Source: Niveispirillum cyanobacteriorum (GTDB lineage Bacteria > Pseudomonadota > Alphaproteobacteria > Azospirillales > Azospirillaceae). From it: a stretch of 64,000 nucleotides of DNA. The position numbers and the translations under genes are program-made. Below the pieces are notes generated by a model that searched no databases, was not told the DNA's origin, and saw only the letters and a program-made list of their open reading frames with translations. Location of the stretch: positions 171,001-235,000 of the forward strand of contig NZ_CP025611.1 in the NCBI RefSeq assembly GCF_002868735.1, written 5' to 3'. Below, piece after piece: positions 54,155-61,392 of this stretch (position 1 is its first letter; each line of letters begins with the position of its first letter).

Positions 54155-54190
54155 AGGATCAGGGTTAATGCGTCTGTGATTTCTGATCCT
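54155..54190. promoter_or_regulatory. Inverted repeat upstream of the porin gene
   Basis: AGGATCAG (54155-54162) and CTGATCCT (54183-54190) are perfect 8-bp inverted arms 20 bp apart, within the 162-bp gap before the minus-strand barrel gene. It may be an operator or the end structure of the upstream protease transcript. Confidence 0.35.
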
Positions 54191-54262
54191 CTGCCATGTG
54201 TGTCAGTCCCGACACGGAATTTTATTCCCAGTTGGTCACGCGAAGACTTGAACTTGATTCAA

Positions 54263-55309
54263 TCACCCCCCCGCCCTTGTTCCGCGATCACCCAAGCGGG
54301 AAGGACCCGGAGGCGCGCCGCTGGCCGTCATCCGCATGCGCAGGTGCAGACTGCCGGTCCCGAAATCCAGGGCGAATCCATCGCTCAGCCCCAGGACGTC
54401 CATACCCAGGATAAAGGCCGGTTCATCTTCCAATCCCAGGGCCGTGTAGGCATGGGCATCGACCAGCGTCGCCGGCAGTCCAGAGACGCTGACCGGGCCG
54501 ATCTTGACGCGCGGCAGCAGGAAGACTTCGCCAATCCGCGTCTCCCCCGCCAGATTGATGACTTCGATATTGCCGACAAGGCTGGCCGGTTTACCGCGTT
54601 CCTGCAGGGCCCGCAGCAATACCGGGTTGAACATCGACCGTTCTGCCCCTGTATCGACAAGGCCGTTGACGATCATGCCGCCGATTTCGATGGGCACGAT
54701 GACCAGCCCGGTTGGATGCACACGGCCCTTTACCGAGTCATAACCGGTGGGGGAGTAGCGGCGGGATTGTTCGATCTTGATCTCGTCCCGGCGGAAGCTG
54801 ACCGACAGGCGTTTACCCTGGAGGCTGTTGGTGCCCAGCACGCCACCAGCCCCCGACAGATCGCCAAAGGACAGGACGGGGGTCACCATATCCTCTGCCA
54901 CGAACCGGCCCATGTCGATGCGGCCGACCTTCATGGTCGGCATGATCATGGGACCCAGTACGTCATGCACGCGCATCATATTGCCGGTGACCGTGACGTC
55001 GGCCCCCATGGCCATGCCCGGCACGGTGGGTACAGGCGGCGGAATGAAACCCAGGGCGCGGGCGATATCCATGCCGATCATGGTGCCTGAACAGCCGGTA
55101 TCGACCAGAAAGCGGACGGGGCCATAGCCATCGACCACCACCGGGGCCAGCACGCGGCCCGCGCGGTCGGGCCGGGTCGGGATGGCATATACAGGACCGG
55201 GCGGTGGCGGGGGCGGTGTCATTTCCGCCAGTGCGGGGCTGACGCCAGCCAGAAGGAGAGCCAGGGTCTTCGCTATGGCCAGACGTCTGCCGGACAGATA
55301 TCGCTTCAT
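54263..55309 (-). CDS. Exported double-domain retropepsin-like aspartic protease
   Basis: 348 aa. ATG 55309 yields a signal peptide (KTLALLLAGVSPALA) followed by a Pro-rich stretch. Two aspartyl-protease half-domains are visible: RFLVDTGCSGTMIG (about residue 65) and NGLVDTGAERSMFN (about residue 210), each with a DTG active-site triplet. A downstream I-L-G-M-D-V-L-G-x-x-D-G strand marks the family's flap/psi-loop end. The tandem makes an intramolecular pepsin-like pair possible. The 26-residue tail after LHLRMRM is hydrophilic and Gly/Arg-rich. Periplasmic location is inferred; substrate unknown. Confidence 0.82.
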   Translation of the reverse strand: MKRYLSGRRLAIAKTLALLLAGVSPALAEMTPPPPPPGPVYAIPTRPDRAGRVLAPVVVDGYGPVRFLVDTGCSGTMIGMDIARALGFIPPPVPTVPGMAMGADVTVTGNMMRVHDVLGPMIMPTMKVGRIDMGRFVAEDMVTPVLSFGDLSGAGGVLGTNSLQGKRLSVSFRRDEIKIEQSRRYSPTGYDSVKGRVHPTGLVIVPIEIGGMIVNGLVDTGAERSMFNPVLLRALQERGKPASLVGNIEVINLAGETRIGEVFLLPRVKIGPVSVSGLPATLVDAHAYTALGLEDEPAFILGMDVLGLSDGFALDFGTGSLHLRMRMTASGAPPGPSRLGDRGTRAGG

Positions 55310-55489
55310 GACCACCCCCCTTTGCCAGGCATCTTCCCATATGGATCGGAATGCCGATGACAGCTTAATCCAGAATGAAGCCAGTAAAGCCATTAATCAT
55401 GGCATGGCTTGACCCGTGAAGGTCCGCTTTATCGGGGGTGTGCAGGGCCAGCATTGGTGAACATATTTGCGCGGGTGCAATAAAGAAAA

Positions 55490-55524
55490 GGCCGAACCCA
55501 GAGGGTCCGGCCTTCGCTTCAATC
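55490..55524 (-). terminator. Rho-independent terminator
   Basis: On the minus strand, stem AAGGCCG-x-ACCC type arms (55498-55524, one mismatch) followed by TTTTCTTTAT. It lies 34 bp after the stop of the gene at 55558-56880. Confidence 0.8.
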
Positions 55525-55557
55525 GAACAGGATATTGTTCGTATACTTAATACTTTG

Positions 55558-56880
55558 TTAATTCGCCTTGGCGGCGGGTGCCGCCTGCGGTGCCGTCAAC
55601 GGCTCCTTGCCCTTCTCTTTCAGCACTTTCAGAATGCCGGCAGAGGCGCTATCGGCTTGGGCCTTCTCGGCGTCCGTCGCCTCGTGCGAGAAGACGTTCA
55701 GCACGCGGATCGCCTGCTCCTGTCCGGCTTGTTTCGGAAGCTCAATGAGCTGCATGACAATGGCGACATGGATCTTATTGCCATTGCTGTCACACGATAC
55801 GGACCCGGAACGAAGCTGATAGGCTGGCACTTTCTCAATCGCGCCCATGGACGGCGTGTAGGTGCCCTCACAGCTCTTCTTCAGCTGTTCCATATAGGTG
55901 TCGCCGACCTTGGCGAAATCGCCGGCGGCTTCACCCATGGGGAAGCTGCGGACAGCGCCTAGCACCTTGTCACCGATTTGCCAGGCATAGTCGCCCGGCC
56001 GCTGCTGCGGCGGGATTTTGTCAATCGGGATAGCGCGGGCGCTGGACAAGCCGGCATCGACCAGCAGCTTGGCCAGGGTGGGGGCAATGGCCGGTTCCGT
56101 CGGGGCCGGCAGCTTCAGCGTGCCGTCCTTGCCGCCCTTTACGCAGGCGGTCAGGTCGTTCATGGCCTTTGTGGTGCCCTTCAGCTGGAAGGAGGCGGTA
56201 TCGCCCGGCACCTCAATGGTCAGAACCGAACCCGTGGTCAGGCCCTTCAACAGCTCAGCATCATCACCCAGGCCAATGGCCAGGGCGTTGGGCTGGCTAA
56301 CAACGGCGGCAACTTCGCGGTTGATCTTGCCGTCGATGGACATCTTGATGGGTGCGCGCTGCCCCGTGGGCATCTGGGCGCCGGGGATGCCCAGCACCAT
56401 CTGCGTCCGGTCGGCAGGATTGCGCAGCAGGATCAGGTGCAGATTATTGTCATACTCGACCGAGGCGCCGCACATCTTGAAGCTGCCATCGGAGAACACC
56501 TGCGGCCCGACCTGCCATTCACCCTTCGGCACACCGGGCTTGGCCGGTTTCGGCGGGGCTACGGCCGCGGGCCGGGCGGTGGGGGCGCCCTGCGCTGCGG
56601 CACCGACGGTGCCGGCGGCAGGACCCTGCCCGGCGGGACGGGCCTGCGGCTGTTGCTGGGGTGGCTGGCCGATGGTTCCGGCGGCGGGACCACCGATGGT
56701 GCCCGCGGCGGGGCCACCCTGCGGTTGCTGCGGCTGCACTGCACCGGGCAGGATCAGGCCACTGCCGGCAGCGGGCTGCTGCTGGCTGTTTGATTGGGCG
56801 GCGGCGCCACCGGTGACGCACAGCGCAGCGGCGCCGGCAAGCAACAGGTGACGCAGGACGTGCGGCGCGGAAAACGACAT
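55558..56880 (-). CDS. Uncharacterised exported protein with Gly/Pro/Gln-rich linker
   Basis: 440 aa. Signal peptide with cleavage near GGAAAQ. Residues about 30-120 are a low-complexity linker of Pro, Gln and Ala with repeated GPAAGTIG/GPAAGTVG units. The folded part (from GEWQVGPQVFSDGSFKMCGA) has a Cys and a motif TTKAMNDLTACVKGG seen at the end of several alphaproteobacterial exported domains of IalB-like appearance; I could not assign a family safely. A second region (about 290-420) has two Cys (KKSCEGT, VSCDSN). The start may be ATG 56901. Monocistronic with a clear terminator. Confidence 0.7.
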   Translation of the reverse strand: MSFSAPHVLRHLLLAGAAALCVTGGAAAQSNSQQQPAAGSGLILPGAVQPQQPQGGPAAGTIGGPAAGTIGQPPQQQPQARPAGQGPAAGTVGAAAQGAPTARPAAVAPPKPAKPGVPKGEWQVGPQVFSDGSFKMCGASVEYDNNLHLILLRNPADRTQMVLGIPGAQMPTGQRAPIKMSIDGKINREVAAVVSQPNALAIGLGDDAELLKGLTTGSVLTIEVPGDTASFQLKGTTKAMNDLTACVKGGKDGTLKLPAPTEPAIAPTLAKLLVDAGLSSARAIPIDKIPPQQRPGDYAWQIGDKVLGAVRSFPMGEAAGDFAKVGDTYMEQLKKSCEGTYTPSMGAIEKVPAYQLRSGSVSCDSNGNKIHVAIVMQLIELPKQAGQEQAIRVLNVFSHEATDAEKAQADSASAGILKVLKEKGKEPLTAPQAAPAAKAN

Positions 56881-57215
56881 GCTGGGAACCACGGGTAACA
56901 ACCCCTCTGCACATTGGGCGGAGGGACCCTAGGCCGGTTGCAGCGCCAAGGCAAGGGGGCATATGAAGCGGCAAAGTACCAGCAATCGCGCGGCTGACCA
57001 TCGTTTGAACGGCGCTCAGCTCCTGTGCGTCACGCCCGCCAAAAAAATTTCACCATCCAGGTGGGGTGGGGGGCAGGTGGCGACGTCATCTAAACATAAC
57101 CTGAAGGGGTATTTTTACACTCGCTCCCCTTCGGGCCCCTGTCGTATGTATTGAGGCGTCGGTCAGGGTGGCATCGGGGCGATGCGGCCTGTGACGGCGG
57201 GGCGAAGGAACGGGC
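56881..57215. other. Intergenic region, divergent promoters
   Basis: 335 bp between divergent genes. An AT-rich core (CATCTAAACATAACCTGAAG and the following GGTATTTTTACACT, about 57087-57121) is the likely promoter area. AAGGGG (57103-57108) and CCCCTT (57125-57130) are inverted arms around it. I see no credible coding sequence. Confidence 0.45.
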
Positions 57216-57926
57216 ATGCAGTACGAGGAGACGCGCCTGCGACATGCCGGGATCGGGGTGCCGGAATGGGCACGGTCCGACGATCCGCGCATATTGGCGC
57301 GCCGTTATGCCGATATGATGTTCAACGACCATGCCTTCATCCGCATGGCCTATCGCAATTTCCATCGCATCGGTCCGGACATGTACCGGTCCAGTCAGCC
57401 GACGCCGGGGCAGATGGATGTTCTGGGCCGCATGGGCATCCGCACCATTCTCAATCTGCGGGGCCGCCGGCCCACCTGTGGCTCCTATTTCTTTGAGGTG
57501 CGGGCCGCCGCCCGGCTTGGCATTGACCTGATTGATTTTCCCGTGCGGTCGCGCGATGTGCCGCGCAAGGAAGACCTGTTCGCGGCCCGTGACCTGTTCG
57601 CGCGGCTTGACGGTCCGACCGTCATGCATTGCAAGGCCGGCGCGGACCGTGTCGGCCTGATGAGCGTGCTGTACCAGTTCGTGCATCTAGGCCTGCCGCT
57701 GGAACAGGCGATGTGCCAGCTTTCATGGAAATACGGCCATCTGCGCCAGTCCAAGACGGGCATCTTGGATCATTTCTTTGAATGCTTCCTGGCGACTGGC
57801 GGGCGCAGCGTCGATGAATTCTATGCCTGGGTCGAAAATGGCTATGACCCGGCGGCCATGAAAGCGTGCTTTCTGTCCCGCCGCTGGGCCAATGTCATCA
57901 CGGACAGGCTGCTGCGCCGGGAGTGA
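57216..57926 (+). CDS. Dual-specificity/tyrosine phosphatase-like protein
   Basis: 236 aa cytoplasmic protein with a cysteine-phosphatase P-loop MHCKAGADRVGLMS (HC-x5-R, Cys139 and Arg145). The general-acid region is likely DFPVRSRDVP. An N-terminal RSSQPTPGQMDVLGRMGIRT followed by ILNLRGRR matches bacterial DSP-type phosphatases (DUF442/Tyr_phosphatase_3-like). The physiological target could be a protein, lipid A or phosphoinositide; the sequence does not decide it. Convergent with the UspA-like gene. Confidence 0.85.
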   Translation: MQYEETRLRHAGIGVPEWARSDDPRILARRYADMMFNDHAFIRMAYRNFHRIGPDMYRSSQPTPGQMDVLGRMGIRTILNLRGRRPTCGSYFFEVRAAARLGIDLIDFPVRSRDVPRKEDLFAARDLFARLDGPTVMHCKAGADRVGLMSVLYQFVHLGLPLEQAMCQLSWKYGHLRQSKTGILDHFFECFLATGGRSVDEFYAWVENGYDPAAMKACFLSRRWANVITDRLLRRE

Positions 57927-57937
57927 GGCAGCAGCCC

Positions 57938-58492
57938 CTATGCCAGACGGTCAATCTGCCGCGCCGTCAGGTTGCCGGGCACGATGACCAGTGGAATATC
58001 CAGCGACCCGGCCAGTTCCCCCGCCAGCCAGGAAATCAGCTTGCCCTTGCGCGCCGTGGCGGGGGCGGCACCCACGACCAGGGCGTGGATATCGCCATCC
58101 TCTCTGATCGCTTCCAGGATTTCCGATCCGATGCCACCACGGCGGAAATGCAGTTCCGCGATAAGGCCCGTCAGGGCCCAGACCTCTCCGGCAAGATCCT
58201 GAAGCAGGCTTTCCGCTTCTTCTCGCTGCTCCGCCTCCATGGTTTCTGCCACGCGCATCCATCCGTGGCAATCGACAGGCTCGCAGACATGCAGCAGGGC
58301 CAGAAGCCCGCCGGTATTGCGGGCCCGCAGGGCGGCAAAACGCAAGGCGGCCCGGCTTTGCGGGCTGCCATCGACACAAACAAGAAACTTGAACCGTTCC
58401 GCCGGCGCCGTCTGTTCGGACGGGAGGCCGGGAGATTGAACAGGCTGATCTTCCCGGCGGGGCCAAAGGCTGCCGGACATGGACATGAACAT
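57938..58492 (-). CDS. Universal stress protein (UspA family)
   Basis: 184 aa. After a 35-residue N-terminal tail the UspA fold begins with FKFLVCVDGSPQSRAALRFA; the C-terminal G-x2-G-x9-G(S/T)-type nucleotide loop is partly kept as VVGAAPATARKGKLISWLAG, and ends LVIVPGN. The usual ATP-binding GSxGxxGL is altered, so ATP binding is uncertain. Start ATG 58492 has AGGAGA 7 nt upstream. The neighbouring CBS-domain gene is on the same strand 50 bp upstream; both may belong to one stress operon. Confidence 0.85.
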   Translation of the reverse strand: MFMSMSGSLWPRREDQPVQSPGLPSEQTAPAERFKFLVCVDGSPQSRAALRFAALRARNTGGLLALLHVCEPVDCHGWMRVAETMEAEQREEAESLLQDLAGEVWALTGLIAELHFRRGGIGSEILEAIREDGDIHALVVGAAPATARKGKLISWLAGELAGSLDIPLVIVPGNLTARQIDRLA

Positions 58493-58542
58493 GATCGATC
58501 TCCTGTCAGGCAAGGCAGGCGATACGAAGCAAAAGGCTGGAA

Positions 58543-58977
58543 TCAGCCCCGGCCAGACACGTAATCCCGAAGGCTTTCCACCTCATGGGTATATTCCGCC
58601 AAGCGGAACTTCACCACGTCACCGATGGAAATGACGCCGACCAGGATGCCGTTCTCCACCACGGGCATGTGGCGGAAACGCCCTTCCGTCATCCGGCTCA
58701 TGACTGTCGCCACCGTGTCGGTCGGTGTGCAGGACACGACCTTGGCTGTCATCAGCGAGGAGACGGGCTTGTCCATGACACTGGCGCCATGCAGGGCCAG
58801 TCCCCGCACAATGTCGCGTTCAGACAAGATCCCTGCAATACCGCCCGCATCATTCAGCACCAGGATGGCGCCGATGCGGTTGCCATGCAGGATATGCGCG
58901 ACGGTCGATACGCTTTCGTCCGGGCGCGTCGTGATGATGGTGGCGCCCTTGTTCTTCAGGATGGCAGACACATGCAT
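58543..58977 (-). CDS. Two-CBS-domain protein
   Basis: 144 aa stand-alone CBS pair. The first domain is TTRPDESVSTVAHILHGNRI followed by GILSERDIVRGLA; the second is SCTPTDTVATVMSRMTEGRF followed by GVISIGDVVKFRL. Such proteins bind adenine nucleotides and are widespread in alphaproteobacteria (CBS-domain 'inosine-5-monophosphate dehydrogenase-related' group). A good GGAGG lies before the ATG. It is upstream of the UspA gene in the same orientation. Confidence 0.92.
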   Translation of the reverse strand: MHVSAILKNKGATIITTRPDESVSTVAHILHGNRIGAILVLNDAGGIAGILSERDIVRGLALHGASVMDKPVSSLMTAKVVSCTPTDTVATVMSRMTEGRFRHMPVVENGILVGVISIGDVVKFRLAEYTHEVESLRDYVSGRG

Positions 58978-59057
58978 AAGCGGTCCTCCCCTTCCTCTTT
59001 CGGGGTGTTAACCCCGTGCAAATCAGGGAACGCGATGTTGCGCCGCACGCGCAAGCC

Positions 59058-60329
59058 TTATTCCATCAACCTGTCCAACCGGGCCAACAGCAGTCGCCGA
59101 TCGGGTTGGTTGATCCCTATCCGGTCGGCGATATCCAGGGCGTGGCGCAACTGCTCTGCCGCGCCCATCCGGTCGCCCAGCCGTTCCAGCATGGACGCTT
59201 TTGTCGCGGCGAACAGGGGATAGCGGGCGATCAGCCCGTCGCCCTCCAGCGGGGCCAGGGCCGCCAGCCCGGCCAACGGCCCGTCGCGCTCTCCCACCGC
59301 CACGGCCCGGTTCAGCAGGGTGACGGGACCCGGTGCTAACCGGGACAGCCGATCATAGAGTATGACAATATGCGCCCAGTCGGTGGCTTCCCAGGTTGGT
59401 GCCATGGCATGGGCGGCGGCAATGGCGGCTTCCAGATGCCAGCGTGTTTCGACCGGTCCCGCCATGCTGGCTTTCAAATGGCGGAAACCGGCGGCGATTA
59501 GTCCTTTGTGCCACACATCCCGATCCTGGTCGGCCAGCAGTACCGGCAACCCGTCTGGGCCCTGCCGCGCGGGCAGGCGCGCTGCCGTCAGACAGGTCAG
59601 GGCCGCCATGGCTTCTGTCTCCGGTCGGCCTGTCACTGGATGGTCGGCCAGTTGCCGGGCCAGGTGCAGGGCCTCTGATACCAGATCGGCACGGATCAGG
59701 TCCTCGCCGTCGCTGCTGCCCACCCCTTCATTGAACAGCAGATAGAGTGTGCCCAGCACAGCCTCCAGACGCTCGGGCAGCTCACTGCCCGCCGGGATAG
59801 CAAAGGGCACCTGGGCGTCGGCCAGCCGCGCCTTTGCCCGGGTGATCCGCTGCGCCACGGTTGCTTCCGACAGAAGAAAGGCCCGCGCAATCTGTTCCGT
59901 GCCCAAGCCGCAGACAGCTTTCAAGGTCAGCGCCACCCGTGCCTCCACCGCCAGCACCGGGTGACAGCAGGCGAACATCAGACCCAGTTTCTCATTCGAC
60001 AGTTCGGCGGCAAAGCGCGGATTTTGGCCGTCTGCGATGTGATCGGGCAGGCTGTCGGCGAGGTCTTCCGGCGTGACGGGTGCCGTGAAGCGGCGGCGGC
60101 GCAAACCGTCCACCGCTTCATTGCGCGCCACCCGCCATAGCCAGCCGCTTGGATTGTCGGGAATCCCGGACCGGGGCCAGACATGCAGGGCCTTGGTCAG
60201 GGCTGACTGCACAATCTCTTCCGCGTCGTCGAGGTGACCGGGTCCCAACAGCCGGACCAGCCGGGCGGTCAGGTGTCCGGCCTCCGTACGGAACAGACCC
60301 GCAATCAGCGGCCCCGCATCCTCAGCCAT
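59058..60329 (-). CDS. ECF sigma factor with long C-terminal extension (ECF42-like)
   Basis: 423 aa. Sigma region 2 (HLDDAEEIVQSALTKALHVW, RVARNEAVDGLRRRR) and region 4 (VCGLGTEQIARAFLLSEATV, AQRITRAKARL) take up about 180 residues. The remaining 240 residues (from GTLYLLFNEGVGSSDGEDLI) form the SnoaL-free, TPR-like domain of the group with YCII partners. No anti-sigma gene is adjacent; regulation in this class is thought to involve the extension. ATG 60329 overlaps the YCII stop by 8 bp, so the two are co-translated. Confidence 0.9.
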   Translation of the reverse strand: MAEDAGPLIAGLFRTEAGHLTARLVRLLGPGHLDDAEEIVQSALTKALHVWPRSGIPDNPSGWLWRVARNEAVDGLRRRRFTAPVTPEDLADSLPDHIADGQNPRFAAELSNEKLGLMFACCHPVLAVEARVALTLKAVCGLGTEQIARAFLLSEATVAQRITRAKARLADAQVPFAIPAGSELPERLEAVLGTLYLLFNEGVGSSDGEDLIRADLVSEALHLARQLADHPVTGRPETEAMAALTCLTAARLPARQGPDGLPVLLADQDRDVWHKGLIAAGFRHLKASMAGPVETRWHLEAAIAAAHAMAPTWEATDWAHIVILYDRLSRLAPGPVTLLNRAVAVGERDGPLAGLAALAPLEGDGLIARYPLFAATKASMLERLGDRMGAAEQLRHALDIADRIGINQPDRRLLLARLDRLME

Positions 60330-60675
60330 CGATAATGTCGACCTGCCGGATTTCGACCACACCATATTTCACATGCGGGCACTCGGCGGCCACCGTCTCG
60401 GCATCGGCATAGTCCGCCGCTTCAATGATAAAGAAGCCGCCGATCACTTCCTTGGCTTCGGCATAAGGACCATCGGTGGCCACGAGGCTGCCTGACCGGG
60501 CTGTAAGGTGGCGCCCACCCTCATCGCGCAGCTTCTCCCCGCCCGCCATCCGGCCTTCCATGCCCAGTTTCTGTGCCCAGGCGCTGTACTCCTGAATGAT
60601 CGCCTGCATATCGTCGGGTGACAGGCTGGCAAAGGTGGCGGGGTTTTCACGCAGAATCAGGATGAACTTGGCCAT
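60322..60675 (-). CDS. YCII-related (DGPF-domain) protein
   Basis: 117 aa, dimeric alpha/beta protein. The family motif ATDGPYAEAKEVIGGFFIIE corresponds to the DGPF signature with Tyr in place of Phe. N-terminal KFILILRENPATF is normal for the family. Members next to ECF42 sigma factors are co-expressed with them, and their chemistry is unproved. It leads the operon and overlaps the sigma gene by 8 bp. Confidence 0.9.
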   Translation of the reverse strand: MAKFILILRENPATFASLSPDDMQAIIQEYSAWAQKLGMEGRMAGGEKLRDEGGRHLTARSGSLVATDGPYAEAKEVIGGFFIIEAADYADAETVAAECPHVKYGVVEIRQVDIIDG

Positions 60676-60818
60676 AGAAATCTCCCTCTTGAATCAGGCG
60701 CGGCGCCAATCGCCATGCCTGATCCTCCTGACGGTTGAGCTTTTCGCGTTTCGACAGGATTGTCGAAAATTTTTTGGCACCCCAGTATGGAACTGCTGGT
60801 GAGGTCCGGTATCCGGGG

Positions 60819-61007
60819 ATGGTTATGAAGCTTGAAGATCGTATGGCCGTGAAGCTGCTGGCACTGGCGTCTGTGCAGCTTGGCAAGGCCGTGAATGAAA
60901 CCCTGTGCACGGAACCCGATCGCCGGCTGGTCAAGGGATTGCTGTCGGATGTGAAGGAACTGCTGTCGGAATTCGAACAGCAGTATTTTCAGGATATGCA
61001 GGGGTAG
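60819..61007 (+). CDS. Small uncharacterised protein
   Basis: 62 aa, starting at ATG 60819 or ATG 60825 (MKLEDR). Mostly helical and leucine/valine/glutamate-rich: MAVKLLALASVQLGKAVNET, then VKGLLSDVKELLSEFEQQYF. It has no signal peptide or membrane helix. It resembles no family I know. Upstream is a spacer from the divergent YCII gene. Convergent with the small gene at 61079-61282, with a 12-bp stem-loop between them. Confidence 0.55.
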   Translation: MVMKLEDRMAVKLLALASVQLGKAVNETLCTEPDRRLVKGLLSDVKELLSEFEQQYFQDMQG

Positions 61008-61038
61008 GGCGCAGCCCCTGCATCCCGTTTAGCGTGGT

Positions 61039-61072
61039 GGACCGGCGGGGGCGCTGGCGTCCCCGCCGGTCC
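61039..61072. other. Stem-loop between two convergent small genes
   Basis: GGACCGGCGGGG (61039-61050) and CCCCGCCGGTCC (61061-61072) form a perfect 12-bp GC-rich stem with a 10-nt loop. No T tract; it may be a factor-assisted terminator for both converging genes. Confidence 0.6.
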
Positions 61073-61078
61073 GTGGCT

Positions 61079-61282
61079 TCAGGTGCGGCCCACCTGGGCC
61101 TTCCTCTTCACATGGTCGGTCGGGCGTGCGGCCCGCCATTCCTTTTCGCGCAGGTCGGCAGCCCCTTGTTCATTGGTGTGGGACTGCCTGGCGGCCGGGT
61201 GCTGCATCGGACCCGGCCTCGTCCGCGCCTGCCGCCACTCGCTTTCGGCCAGACGGGGAGAGGTGTTGTTCGGCATCGGCAT
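61079..61282 (-). CDS. Small hydrophilic uncharacterised protein
   Basis: 67 aa. The start ATG 61282 has AAGGAGG with a 5-nt spacer, one of the strongest ribosome-binding sites of the window. The protein is very hydrophilic, with SEWRQAR and KEWRAAR as a near-repeat, many Arg and Pro, a basic tail (DHVKRKAQVGRT) and no hydrophobic segment. It is probably disordered or nucleic-acid-binding, though nothing proves this. Overlooked if only longer genes are kept. Confidence 0.6.
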   Translation of the reverse strand: MPMPNNTSPRLAESEWRQARTRPGPMQHPAARQSHTNEQGAADLREKEWRAARPTDHVKRKAQVGRT

Positions 61283-61392
61283 GATCGCCTCCTTCTTGTG
61301 AAAAGCGGGTTTCCGCTGGTTCCACTCTCGGCAAATCAACAATCCCCTGCTACCCATGTTCCCGGTAATCGCCCGGCAGGGGAGGGACGGCG

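Noticed and set aside
54219..54262. Possible phage attachment site near the porin-protease gap
   Set aside because: Only a small hairpin (GTGTC/GACAC) is visible; there is no direct repeat, integrase or tRNA.
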